Of a stretch of DNA of 32,847 nt, positions 8,027 to 15,166 are shown in pieces. Source of the DNA: an uncultured Clostridium sp. (GTDB taxonomy: Bacteria > Bacillota > Clostridia > Lachnospirales > Lachnospiraceae); NCBI GenBank assembly GCA_900544905.1, contig UQXF01000024.1, positions 1 through 32,847 on the forward strand, read 5' to 3'. The first letter of the stretch is position 1; each line of letters starts with the position of its first letter. Below the pieces are notes generated by a model, which had not been told where the DNA came from, searched no databases, and saw only the letters and a program-made list of their open reading frames with translations. The position numbers and the translations under genes are program-made.

Positions 8027-8055
8027 TTGCATAAAATGATTATCTATATTATAAT
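8027..8055 (+). promoter_or_regulatory. SigA-type promoter for the yerC-like gene
   Basis: TTGCAT (8027-8032), 17 bases, TATAAT (8050-8055). It predicts a leader of about 88 bases before ATG 8150; no known riboswitch is recognised in it. Confidence 0.7.
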
Positions 8056-8149
8056 GATAACACTTTAATACAGTAAAATTTCACAGTAGTAATGTATAGC
8101 AGAATTCTATATGGCTGCTGTCACAATATAGTAATGGAGCGTAGAGTAT

Positions 8150-8452
8150 ATGGGTAAAAGTGTAAGAACAACAGCGGTGAGTGAATTATTTGAGGCAATT
8201 CTCACGTTGCAGAGTGAAGAGGAATGCTTTGATTTTTTTGAGGATGTATGTACAGTCAATGAACTGTTATCCTTGGCACAGAGATTTGAGGTTGCAAAGA
8301 TGTTAAAGGAAGGGCATACCTATATGGAAGTGGCAGAGCAGACAGGAGCGTCCACCGCTACCATTTCCAGAGTAAACCGGTCATTGAACTATGGCAAGGA
8401 TGGCTATGAAATGGTCTTTGCCAGAATGAAGAAAAACAGGGAGAACAAATAG
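8150..8452 (+). CDS. YerC/YecD family TrpR-related regulator
   Basis: This 100-residue protein of the TrpR-related YerC/YecD family is a likely DNA-binding regulator of unknown effector. It is all-helical with the TrpR-like core LLSLAQRFEVAKMLKEGHTYMEVAEQTGASTATISRVNRSLNYG, in which GASTATISRVNRSL is the recognition helix of a helix-turn-helix. Length matches the family. GGAG at 8136-8139 is 10 bases before ATG 8150. It has its own promoter and converges on the DUF1836 gene with a 6-base gap and no obvious terminator between them. Target genes cannot be told from the sequence. Confidence 0.88.
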   Translation: MGKSVRTTAVSELFEAILTLQSEEECFDFFEDVCTVNELLSLAQRFEVAKMLKEGHTYMEVAEQTGASTATISRVNRSLNYGKDGYEMVFARMKKNRENK

Positions 8453-8458
8453 CAGCTT

Positions 8459-9142
8459 CTATTCAACCTGCTTGTCCTCCTTTTCGTTTTTCTGACGTTG
8501 TTTTTCAGCCTTTTCCCTTTGTTTCGCCCGTTCTTTGGCTTCCTTTAGCTCTGCCTTGGAGACAGGCTCTTCATGCAGGGAATCAATAAGCTTTTCCACC
8601 AGCTGTTTTTTGGCATAAATATCGTAGCTTAACATGGTAATCATAGCATAGGTTTTAAGATAGTCATCCGATGCCTCAAATTGCTTGTCTGCAATTTCGT
8701 ACACCTCCTGAATGCTTTCCCTTACCTTGACGCCATATTGCTGCTCTAAAGCAAACAAATCGCTGTAAATATCCGCCATGGTGGTTCCGCTGTTCTTCTG
8801 AAAATAGGAATCCGTCATTGGCTGTAACAGATTCTGGATATCGTTGATAGATAAAAAATTCTTCAGATAGTAGATATATATCAGCAGTATAATATGGTCC
8901 TTTGAATATTTCTTCTTGTCGGAAGGAGGCAGCAGGGCATTTTTGGAATAGTTATTAATCATGGTCTTTGTAAGAATCTTATCCTCTTCATGACGTTTGT
9001 TACCGTGAAGCTGCTTGTCCATAAAAGTCGTAATCTGGTCCATATATAATTCAATGGATGGAATATCCTCCGGATAGATATAATCTAACTTAATCCATTC
9101 GTCAATCTGTGCCTTAATTTCGTGAAATGTTTTTTTACTCAT
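8459..9142 (-). CDS. DUF1836 domain protein
   Basis: This 227-residue protein of unknown function matches the DUF1836 pattern. A MerR-like winged-helix stretch (about 58-105) reads LTKTMINNYSKNALLPPSDKKKYS then IYYLKNFLSINDIQNLLQPM, suggesting DNA binding. The C-terminal ~35 residues are highly charged (Lys/Glu/Gln-rich) and probably disordered or coiled. There is no membrane segment. GAGGGG lies 5 bases before ATG 9142. A promoter with a perfect palindrome over its -10 lies upstream (see 9214-9251), consistent with repression or self-regulation, which is inference. Confidence 0.75.
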   Translation of the reverse strand: MSKKTFHEIKAQIDEWIKLDYIYPEDIPSIELYMDQITTFMDKQLHGNKRHEEDKILTKTMINNYSKNALLPPSDKKKYSKDHIILLIYIYYLKNFLSINDIQNLLQPMTDSYFQKNSGTTMADIYSDLFALEQQYGVKVRESIQEVYEIADKQFEASDDYLKTYAMITMLSYDIYAKKQLVEKLIDSLHEEPVSKAELKEAKERAKQREKAEKQRQKNEKEDKQVE

Positions 9143-9213
9143 AGTATCCCCTCATAGTTTCAAATTCTGTTGAATAACAGGCATACATCAATAGCTGTTA
9201 TATTCTGTGGTAC

Positions 9214-9251
9214 ATATACTACAGTATATAGTTTTTGATACTATATTGCAA
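9214..9251 (-). promoter_or_regulatory. Promoter of the DUF1836 gene with overlapping palindrome
   Basis: Minus strand: -35 TTGCAA (9246-9251), 17 bases, -10 TATACT (9223-9228). A perfect inverted repeat ATATACT (9214-9220) / AGTATAT (9223-9229) with a 2-base centre covers the -10 and runs towards the start point, a plausible operator. Confidence 0.55.
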
Positions 9252-9260
9252 GAGGCAATT

Positions 9261-10130
9261 TCAAATTTTGGATATAGAAAGCTGTTCCATGATTTCCTTT
9301 GCGGTATCCGCCTTGTTCATGGTGTAGATATGGATTCCATCCACGTTGTTGGCAATTAAATCCTCAATCTGTTTTACAGCATATTCAATCCCTGCTTTGC
9401 GTAAATCCTCCGGTGCATCGGCATATTTTGCTACGAGACTGCTAAGCTCTCCCGGAACGGAGGTTCCAGATAAGGTGACGCTGGTGCCGAGCTGCTTTGC
9501 CGAGGTGATGGGCATAATTCCGGCGGAGATTGGGACATGGATTCCTTTTTTCTCAGCCAGCTCCCGAAATTTATAGAATTTGTGATTATTGAAAAACATC
9601 TGGGTAATCAGAAAATCCACTCCGGTATCTACTTTTTGTTTCAGATAGTAAAGGTCGGATTCCCTGGATTCAGACTCCGGATGAATCTCCGGATAGCAGG
9701 CACCAGCAATGCAGATATCGGATTCCCGGCGAATAATCCGGATGATATCTTCTGCATGTAAAAACCTGCGGTTTGCGTAGGCTTCATCACTCATATCTTT
9801 TGGACGGTCACCCCGGAGAGCCAATACATTGGAGACTCCTTTTTCCTTCAGCTCATTTATAAAGTCCGTCAGAAATGCTTCATCCATTGCCACTGCAGTC
9901 AGATGTGCAATGGGCTCAATATCACAGCTGTTTTTTATGTAGGAGGCGATGGCAGCGGTTTTTTTGGAATTGCTGCCACCGGCACCGTAGGTGACGCTGA
10001 TAAAATCAGGATTCAATGTTTTTAATTTGTTAAGAGTGTTATAAATATCATTGAATTCTTCTTCCTTTTTGGGTGGAAATACCTCAAATGAAAAAATGGT
10101 TCTGCCCTGTCTGTATATATTCTTAATCAT
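9261..10130 (-). CDS. metF: 5,10-methylenetetrahydrofolate reductase
   Basis: This 289-residue FAD-dependent reductase converts 5,10-methylene-THF to 5-methyl-THF for methionine synthesis; in acetogenic Clostridia it also serves the Wood-Ljungdahl methyl branch. Length matches bacterial MetF (about 290-300). Visible motifs are SFEVFPPKKEEE with the catalytic-region Glu, DFISVTYGAGGS, AHLTAVAMDE, NVLALRGDRPKD and the late FLITQMFFNNHKFYKF block. AAAGGA precedes ATG 10130. Its promoter and a leader of about 80 bases lie upstream. No methionine synthase or other folate gene adjoins it, so the pathway use cannot be decided from context. Confidence 0.93.
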   Translation of the reverse strand: MIKNIYRQGRTIFSFEVFPPKKEEEFNDIYNTLNKLKTLNPDFISVTYGAGGSNSKKTAAIASYIKNSCDIEPIAHLTAVAMDEAFLTDFINELKEKGVSNVLALRGDRPKDMSDEAYANRRFLHAEDIIRIIRRESDICIAGACYPEIHPESESRESDLYYLKQKVDTGVDFLITQMFFNNHKFYKFRELAEKKGIHVPISAGIMPITSAKQLGTSVTLSGTSVPGELSSLVAKYADAPEDLRKAGIEYAVKQIEDLIANNVDGIHIYTMNKADTAKEIMEQLSISKI

Positions 10131-10217
10131 AATAGTATCCTTTCTGATAATCTGCCGTAAGACCCGGGGGAACGCAGCAGTACTATCTGTAATGCTTTGC
10201 GCTTCTTTTACAGGATT

Positions 10218-10246
10218 ATTGTAGCATACCGGGAGGTTTCTAACAA
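10218..10246 (-). promoter_or_regulatory. SigA-type promoter of metF
   Basis: Minus strand: -35 TTGTTA (10241-10246), 17 bases, -10 TACAAT (10218-10223). The leader of about 80 bases can form a CTGC/GCAG-based hairpin around a GGGG/CCCC-rich segment (10151-10190); it does not match a SAM riboswitch that I can recognise. Confidence 0.6.
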
Positions 10247-10284
10247 GATTACAATTCAGACCTGACTTGCTGTATGAAAAAGAA

Positions 10285-10313
10285 TTGCAGAGGATTTTAG
10301 AATCATGTATAAT
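10285..10313 (+). promoter_or_regulatory. SigA-type promoter of pcrA
   Basis: TTGCAG (10285-10290), 17 bases, TATAAT (10308-10313). The predicted start near 10320 places the terminator-like repeat (10323-10367) at the very 5' end of the transcript. Confidence 0.7.
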
Positions 10314-10322
10314 GTATATTTA

Positions 10323-10367
10323 GTTGCCAAGCATATGAGAAAAAGGTTCAGTGAACCTTTTTTGAGT
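10323..10367 (+). repeat. Terminator-like hairpin repeat, copy 1 (in pcrA leader)
   Basis: A GTTGCCAAGCATATGAG lead precedes a perfect AGGTTC/GAACCT stem (10344-10349 and 10353-10358), a T run and GAGT. The whole 45 bases recur at 14989-15033. The stem plus T run looks like an intrinsic terminator, yet it lies between the pcrA promoter and its start codon, so it may be an attenuator. Confidence 0.6.
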
Positions 10368-10392
10368 TTAAAAAGATAAAGAGGTACAGGCT

Positions 10393-12645
10393 ATGAACGG
10401 TTTAAATGATATGCAGTCTGCTGCGGTGCAGTACACAGACGGACCCTTATTGCTGCTTGCAGGAGCGGGTTCCGGAAAAACCAGGGTGTTAACCCACAGG
10501 GTTGCCTATTTAATTGAAGAAAAGGGGGTAGCGCCATATAATATACTGGCAATTACCTTTACAAATAAGGCAGCCGGAGAAATGAGGGAACGTGTAGACC
10601 GGATTGTATCCTTTGGAGCGGAAAGTGTCTGGGTATCAACTTTCCATTCGCTGTGTGTGCGTATTTTAAGAAGACATATTGATAATCTGGATTATCAGAC
10701 AAATTTTACCATATATGACAGTGATGACCAGAAGGCAGTGGTAAAGGAATGCCTGAAAAAGCTGAATATGGATTCCAAACAGTATCCGGAGCGTGGAATC
10801 ATGGCAGAGATATCACGGGCAAAGGAGCGCTTTATCTCTCCGGCAGAATTTGACAGGGAAGCAAGCGGCAATTACCGCAAAATGCAGATAGCCAGAGTGT
10901 ACAATGAATACCAGGCAAAGCTTAAGCAGAGCAACGCCCTGGATTTTGATGACCTGTTATATAAGACAGTGGAATTATTTCAGTTTCATCCGGAAATCCT
11001 TGAGAACTATCAGGACAGATTCCGTTATATTATGGTGGATGAGTATCAGGATACGAATCATATCCAGTTTCTGTTAATAAAGCAGCTGGCAGCCAAACAC
11101 CGCAATTTGTGCGTGGTAGGGGATGATGACCAGTCCATTTATAAGTTCCGGGGAGCAAATATTTATAACATTCTGAATTTTGAGGAGGAATATCCGGAGG
11201 CAAGAGTAATTAAGCTGGAACAGAATTACCGTTCTACGAAAAATATATTAAAGGCAGCCAATGGTGTGATTTCCCATAACGAGGGACGCAAGGATAAAGC
11301 CCTGTGGACAGAACTGCCGGAGGGCGATAAGGTCACATTCTCTCTTTTTGATACAGAGTATCAGGAGGCAGAGTCGGTGGTGCGAGAAATTGCAAAAATG
11401 CATAAAAATGAGGGAAAAACATATAATTATTTTGCAATCCTTTACCGCACGAATGCCCAGTCACGTATTTTCGAGGAAAAGCTTTTGATGCAGAACATTC
11501 CATATAAGATAATCGGAGGTCAGAATTTCTATGGACGCCGGGAAGTCAAGGATTTAATCTGCTATCTGAAGGTGGTGGATAATGGACGGGATGATATGGC
11601 AGTCCGGCGGATTATCAATGTTCCCAAAAGAGGGATTGGTGCTGCAAGTCTTGATAAAATACAGGCCTATGCGGATACCTATGAGATGGGACTTTTAGAT
11701 GCCATGTTTGAAGCCTCCAATGTGCCGGGCTTAAACCGGGCAGCGGCTAAGGTGGAAGGCTTTACCAATCTTATTCTGGATTTCAGGGATTTGCTGGAGA
11801 CGGGAATCCGTTTAAGCGAACTGTATGACGCTATTTTGGAGCGTACCGGATATCAGGATGAACTGGTGGCAGAGCATACGGAAGAATCAGAAGCCAGGCT
11901 TGAAAATCTGGCGGAGCTTAAGAATAAAATTGTCCAGTATGAACAGGAGGCGGAGCATCCAACCCTTTCAGAACTGTTAGAGGAAATTGCTCTGGTGGCA
12001 GATGTTGACAGTCTGAAAGAGTCAGAGGACAAGGTACTGTTAATGACTTTACATAGTGCAAAGGGACTGGAATTTCCTTGTGTGTTCCTGGGCGGTATGG
12101 AAGACCGGCTGTTTCCAAGCGGAATGGCATTAAATTCTGATGACCCTGATGCGGTGGAAGAGGAGAGAAGGCTTTGCTATGTGGGAATTACCCGGGCAAA
12201 GGAAAAGCTTTATTTAAGTGCGGCGAGACAAAGAATGATGCATGGTACTGCAAACTTTAATCCCATATCCCGTTTTGTGAAAGAGATACCGGAGGATGTG
12301 ATAGAAAAAAACGGAGAGGGCGCTTTTGCCATGCGCAGGCAGATGGAATCCCTTCAACAGGCAAAGAGAGACTTAGCCAGCCGTGGAGCCACCGTAAGCA
12401 GTAAACCTTACTCCTATCAGAAAAATGCGGCAACGGGAACGCCGGCTTTTGGAAAGGAGTTCCGGGTGGAACGAATGGAGATAGACTATGGAGTAGGTGA
12501 TACGGTGGAGCATGTGAAATTTGGCACAGGAGTAGTGACTGCGCTGGTATCCGGAGGAAAGGATTATGAGGTAACGGTGGATTTTGAAAAGGTTGGAGTG
12601 AAGCGGATGTTCGCCTCTTTTGCAAAATTAAAAAAGGTTAACTAA
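10393..12645 (+). CDS. pcrA: ATP-dependent DNA helicase PcrA/UvrD
   Basis: This 750-residue superfamily 1A 3'-5' helicase acts in DNA repair, replication restart and clearing proteins or RNA polymerase from DNA. Walker A LLAGAGSGKT carries K29, followed by AITFTNKAAGEMR (Ia), MVDEYQDTN (Walker B), VVGDDDQSIYKFRGA (III), QNYRST (IV), LMTLHSAKGLEFPCVFL (V) and CYVGITRAKEKLY (VI). The end YGVGDTVEHVKFGTG...VDFEKVGVKRMFA is the C-terminal Tudor-like RNA-polymerase-contact module of PcrA, supporting PcrA over Rep. GAGG lies 8 bases before ATG 10393. It has its own promoter and a leader containing a terminator-like hairpin. Confidence 0.94.
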   Translation: MNGLNDMQSAAVQYTDGPLLLLAGAGSGKTRVLTHRVAYLIEEKGVAPYNILAITFTNKAAGEMRERVDRIVSFGAESVWVSTFHSLCVRILRRHIDNLDYQTNFTIYDSDDQKAVVKECLKKLNMDSKQYPERGIMAEISRAKERFISPAEFDREASGNYRKMQIARVYNEYQAKLKQSNALDFDDLLYKTVELFQFHPEILENYQDRFRYIMVDEYQDTNHIQFLLIKQLAAKHRNLCVVGDDDQSIYKFRGANIYNILNFEEEYPEARVIKLEQNYRSTKNILKAANGVISHNEGRKDKALWTELPEGDKVTFSLFDTEYQEAESVVREIAKMHKNEGKTYNYFAILYRTNAQSRIFEEKLLMQNIPYKIIGGQNFYGRREVKDLICYLKVVDNGRDDMAVRRIINVPKRGIGAASLDKIQAYADTYEMGLLDAMFEASNVPGLNRAAAKVEGFTNLILDFRDLLETGIRLSELYDAILERTGYQDELVAEHTEESEARLENLAELKNKIVQYEQEAEHPTLSELLEEIALVADVDSLKESEDKVLLMTLHSAKGLEFPCVFLGGMEDRLFPSGMALNSDDPDAVEEERRLCYVGITRAKEKLYLSAARQRMMHGTANFNPISRFVKEIPEDVIEKNGEGAFAMRRQMESLQQAKRDLASRGATVSSKPYSYQKNAATGTPAFGKEFRVERMEIDYGVGDTVEHVKFGTGVVTALVSGGKDYEVTVDFEKVGVKRMFASFAKLKKVN

Positions 12646-12682
12646 AGAAATTTTGTTTTACGTATAGTAAAGATAAAAGTTT

Positions 12683-12713
12683 TGTGATATACTATGAACA
12701 CTTGGTAAGTGTG
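12683..12713 (+). promoter_or_regulatory. Extended -10 promoter with start-site hairpin, copy C
   Basis: This matches 325-355 closely: extended -10 TGA-TATACT (12688-12693), then ATGAA and a hairpin CACTT (12699-12703), loop GGT, AAGTG (12707-12711). The base that formed a T-G wobble in copies A and B is now A, restoring a T-A pair. An ATAGTAAAG block also precedes both A and C. It lies upstream of the small gene at 12753. Confidence 0.5.
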
Positions 12714-12752
12714 CAGCGCAATTTGGTGCAATGTGGAAAGGAAGGTATTGCA

Positions 12753-13025
12753 ATGAAAAATTTAGATGATTTAATTAATGCAGCTAAGATTCAGGAGTTA
12801 ATTAAGCGTGAGGACCCACAGGAGAAGGCTACAAGAAGAATTCTCTGGGTGTTTGCAGTTATCGGAGTAATTACAGCTGTTGCCGGTATCGCTTATGCGG
12901 TTTATCGTTATTTTACACCAGACTATCTGGATGATTTTGACGATGACTTTGACGATGATTTTGATGATGATTTTTTCGATGACGAGGAAGAAGTTAAACC
13001 GGCATCTAAGGCAACAGAGGCGTAA
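12753..13025 (+). CDS. Small single-pass membrane protein with acidic Asp/Phe repeats
   Basis: This 90-residue protein is not recognised as a named family. Residues 1-27 are a charged cytoplasmic-type helix (NLDDLINAAKIQELIKREDP). Residues about 28-50 form one membrane segment (ILWVFAVIGVITAVAGIAYAVY). The tail holds a DDFD tandem repeat ending DDEEE, so the C-terminus is a strongly negative patch, probably outside the membrane if the positive-inside rule holds. GGAAGG lies 7 bases before ATG 12753; a longer in-frame start at 12684 would overlap the promoter -10 and is rejected. A terminator follows. Function is unknown; metal binding or wall interaction by the acidic tail is speculation. Confidence 0.72.
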   Translation: MKNLDDLINAAKIQELIKREDPQEKATRRILWVFAVIGVITAVAGIAYAVYRYFTPDYLDDFDDDFDDDFDDDFFDDEEEVKPASKATEA

Positions 13026-13060
13026 TCTGGCGTAGTAATTTTACCAAATAGGAAAAGAAA

Positions 13061-13092
13061 AGGAACTGTTGCATTTGCAAGAGTTCCTTTAT
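13061..13092 (+). terminator. Rho-independent terminator after the small membrane protein
   Basis: AGGAACTGTTGC (13061-13072) pairs with GCAAGAGTTCCT (13077-13088), 12 bp with one mismatch, loop ATTT, then a short T-rich tail. Confidence 0.65.
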
Positions 13093-13118
13093 CTTGTTAA
13101 TGCTAAAGGAATGGACAT

Positions 13119-14060
13119 ATGTTATCAATTATATTACCTGTTTATAATGAGGAAAACAATATAAAAAGAGCGTATCAGGCGATTAAAGATGTACTGTTAC
13201 CCAAAGGAATTGATTTTGAACTGGTTTTCGTAAATGACGGCTCCCGGGATAAAAGCTTTGAAGTAATCCGTGAATTAGCAGAGCAGGTCAGCGATGCAAA
13301 GATTATAGGATTATCCTTTTCAAGAAATTTTGGAAAGGAGGCGGCAATATTTGCCGGATTGTCTCATGCCACCGGTGATGTCTGTGCAGTGATGGATTGT
13401 GATTTACAGCACCCACCGGAGACCTTGCTTGAAATGTATGCTTTGTGGGAGCAGGGCTTTGAGATTATTGAAGGAGTGAAGCGTTCCAGGGGAAAAGAGA
13501 ACCCTGTGTATAAGGTTTTCGCAAAATTATTTTACAGGCTGATTAGTCATTCCACCGGAATTGAGATGTACCGCTCTTCTGATTTTAAGATGTTAGACCG
13601 CAAAGTGGTGAATGAATATGTGAAATTGACGGAGCGCAATATCTTTTTCCGTGCATTATCCTCCTGGCTGGGCTATAAGAGCGCAGTGGTGGAATTTGAC
13701 GTAAAAGAACGGGCATCCGGCACCACAAAATGGTCCATCAAATCATTAATCAGATATGCCGTTGGAAGTATCACCTCTTTTACTACAGCGCCAATGCAGC
13801 TGATAACCTTTTCCGGTATTATATTTTTTATATTTGCATTGATTCTGGGAATCCAGTCTATTGTAAAATGGGCTACGGGACATGCGCTGGAGGGCTTTAC
13901 CACCGTAATTCTCCTGTTATTGCTGACAGGAAGCCTGATTATGATTAGTCTTGGTATTATTGGCTATTATCTGGCAAGGATATATGAGGAGATTAAGGGA
14001 AGACCAAGGTGCATCGTGGAAGAAATAGTGAAATCATCCGGGGAAATCAATAAAAAATAA
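13119..14060 (+). CDS. Family 2 glycosyltransferase, GtrB/DPM1-like, membrane-anchored
   Basis: This 313-residue GT2 enzyme probably transfers a sugar from a nucleotide donor to undecaprenyl phosphate at the cytoplasmic membrane face. The GT-A fold shows LSIILPVYNEENN, VFVNDGSRDKS (first Asp of donor binding), GLSFSRNFGKEAA, and MDCDLQHPPE, which provides the metal-binding DxD-like site. The family signature ERASGTTKWSIKSL precedes two C-terminal membrane helices (about 228-253 and 262-290). Length matches GtrB/YkcC-type proteins. AAAGGA lies 8 bases before ATG 13119. No flippase or second-stage transferase adjoins it, so the final glycan acceptor (teichoic acid, wall polymer or other) is not shown. 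Confidence 0.9.
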   Translation: MLSIILPVYNEENNIKRAYQAIKDVLLPKGIDFELVFVNDGSRDKSFEVIRELAEQVSDAKIIGLSFSRNFGKEAAIFAGLSHATGDVCAVMDCDLQHPPETLLEMYALWEQGFEIIEGVKRSRGKENPVYKVFAKLFYRLISHSTGIEMYRSSDFKMLDRKVVNEYVKLTERNIFFRALSSWLGYKSAVVEFDVKERASGTTKWSIKSLIRYAVGSITSFTTAPMQLITFSGIIFFIFALILGIQSIVKWATGHALEGFTTVILLLLLTGSLIMISLGIIGYYLARIYEEIKGRPRCIVEEIVKSSGEINKK

Positions 14061-14164
14061 AAAAGGGGTTTACAAACGGAGATTTATTTGTTATTATAAC
14101 TTTCGTGCTGTTTGAGGACATTCAAATGAATCAATATAATTTCAAAAAAAGTTGAAAATAATGG

Positions 14165-14193
14165 TTGACAAGTCAAAGGCATTTTGTTATAGT
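14165..14193 (+). promoter_or_regulatory. Strong SigA promoter of the tRNA cluster
   Basis: TTGACA (14165-14170), 17 bases, TATAGT (14188-14193). The start would fall near 14200, about 25 bases before tRNA-Pro. Confidence 0.75.
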
Positions 14194-14224
14194 AGTTGTT
14201 GCGTCAGCGATGACACCGTAGAAA

Positions 14225-14299
14225 CGGGGTGTGGCTCAGCTTGGCTAGAGCGCTTGATTTGGGATCAAGAGGTCGCAGGTTCGAATCCTGTCACCCCGA
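14225..14299 (+). tRNA. tRNA-Pro (TGG)
   Basis: A 75-nt cloverleaf: acceptor CGGGGTG/CACCCCG fully paired, anticodon loop TTTGGGA giving TGG, T-loop TTCGAAT, discriminator A. CCA is not encoded. First gene of the cluster. Confidence 0.95.
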
Positions 14300-14315
14300 T
14301 TTTCAACACTAATGT

Positions 14316-14386
14316 GCGGGTGTAGTTCAATGGTAGAACACTAGCCTTCCAAGCTAGATACGTGGGTTCGATTCCCATCACCCGCT
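14316..14386 (+). tRNA. tRNA-Gly (TCC)
   Basis: A 71-nt cloverleaf: acceptor GCGGGTG/CACCCGC, anticodon loop CTTCCAA giving TCC, T-loop TTCGATT, discriminator T. CCA is not encoded. Confidence 0.95.
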
Positions 14387-14413
14387 TTTGTTACGCATAT
14401 AGATGCGTGATAC

Positions 14414-14487
<74 letters not shown>

Positions 14488-14508
14488 TTTATCAGATGGT
14501 TCTGATAT

Positions 14509-14583
14509 GGTGGGTGTGGCGCAGTTGGTTAGCGCGCCAGATTGTGGCTCTGGAGGCCGAGGGTTCGAATCCCTCTACCCACC
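14509..14583 (+). tRNA. tRNA-His (GTG)
   Basis: The acceptor GTGGGTG/TACCCAC is preceded by an encoded G-1 (14509) opposite discriminator C73, the histidine identity pair. Anticodon loop TTGTGGC gives GTG. CCA is not encoded. Confidence 0.95.
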
Positions 14584-14589
14584 TTATAA

Positions 14590-14661
14590 TGGGCTATCGC
14601 CAAGCGGTAAGGCACAGGACTTTGACTCCTGCATTCGCTGGTTCGAATCCAGCTACCCCAG
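14590..14661 (+). tRNA. tRNA-Gln (TTG), acceptor mismatch
   Basis: A 72-nt cloverleaf: anticodon loop CTTTGAC giving TTG, T-arm GCTGG/CCAGC, discriminator G. Acceptor TGGGCTA faces TACCCCA, leaving a C5-C68 mismatch; the other six pairs are intact. CCA is not encoded. Confidence 0.9.
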
Positions 14662-14685
14662 CTAGATTCGGTACAAGATTTATAT

Positions 14686-14758
14686 GGAGCACTAGCTCAG
14701 TCGGTAGAGCACCTGACTTTTAATCAGGTTGTCGGGGGTTCGAATCCCCCGTGCTTCA
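14686..14758 (+). tRNA. tRNA-Lys (TTT)
   Basis: A 73-nt cloverleaf: acceptor GGAGCAC/GTGCTTC with one G-T wobble, anticodon loop CTTTTAA giving TTT, T-stem of five G-C pairs, discriminator A. CCA is not encoded. A hairpin follows at 14765. Confidence 0.95.
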
Positions 14759-14764
14759 CTTAAG

Positions 14765-14798
14765 AAGAAGCAGCAATGCTTCTTTCATTATTTTGTAG
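14765..14798 (+). terminator. Terminator-like hairpin after tRNA-Lys
   Basis: AAGAAGCA (14765-14772) pairs with TGCTTCTT (14777-14784) around a GCAA tetraloop, then a broken T-rich stretch. It may end the first six tRNAs or allow read-through to tRNA-Leu, for which no clear separate promoter is seen. Confidence 0.55.
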
Positions 14799-14865
14799 GG
14801 AGCTGTAAAGGATTCTCTATTTATATAAGGATAGCATACAGATGTTTTCTGTTTGTTATAGATAT

Positions 14866-14945
14866 GCGGATGTGGCGGAACTGGCAGACGCGCTAGACTT
14901 AGGATCTAGTGGGAGACCGTGCAGGTTCAATTCCTGTCATCCGCA
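14866..14945 (+). tRNA. tRNA-Leu (TAG)
   Basis: An 80-nt class II tRNA: acceptor GCGGATG/CATCCGC, anticodon loop CTTAGGA giving TAG, short variable arm GGGAGACC region, T-loop TTCAATT, discriminator A. CCA is not encoded. A strong terminator follows. Confidence 0.95.
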
Positions 14946-14951
14946 GGCTAT

Positions 14952-14986
14952 AAAAAGACTGAGACGAGATGCGTCTCAGTCTTTTT
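14952..14986 (+). terminator. Rho-independent terminator after tRNA-Leu
   Basis: GACTGAGACG (14957-14966) pairs with CGTCTCAGTC (14972-14981), extended by five A and five T to a 15-bp stem with a T run. It works on paper in both directions. Confidence 0.85.
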
Positions 14987-14988
14987 AT

Positions 14989-15033
14989 GTTGCCAGGTAT
15001 ATGAGAAAAAGGTTCGATGGGTCTTTTTTGAGT
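14989..15033 (+). repeat. Terminator-like hairpin repeat, copy 2
   Basis: This lies directly after the tRNA-Leu terminator and matches 10323-10367 along all 45 bases without gaps: GTTGCCAGGTATATGAG, AAAAAGGTTC, then GATGGGTCTTTTTTGAGT. The stem differs from copy 1 but still pairs with G-U wobbles. The conserved non-stem lead argues against a chance terminator match. Confidence 0.6.
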
Positions 15034-15166
15034 CCACAGGACGTTGTAGTCACTCCATAAGCTTTTGTTAACTGTAATGGCACATAATCATAAAATTATG
15101 ATAATTAGTAGAATTATTACAATATATAATGTATAATCTCTTCAACAAGATACGGGAGATAACAGT

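Noticed and set aside
10131..10211. SAM riboswitch in the metF leader
   Set aside because: The leader is too short and lacks the conserved SAM-I core; it holds only a simple GC-rich hairpin.
14842..15060. A 72-codon frame over tRNA-Leu and its terminator
   Set aside because: It is coded by a complete tRNA and a hairpin, with no support for translation.
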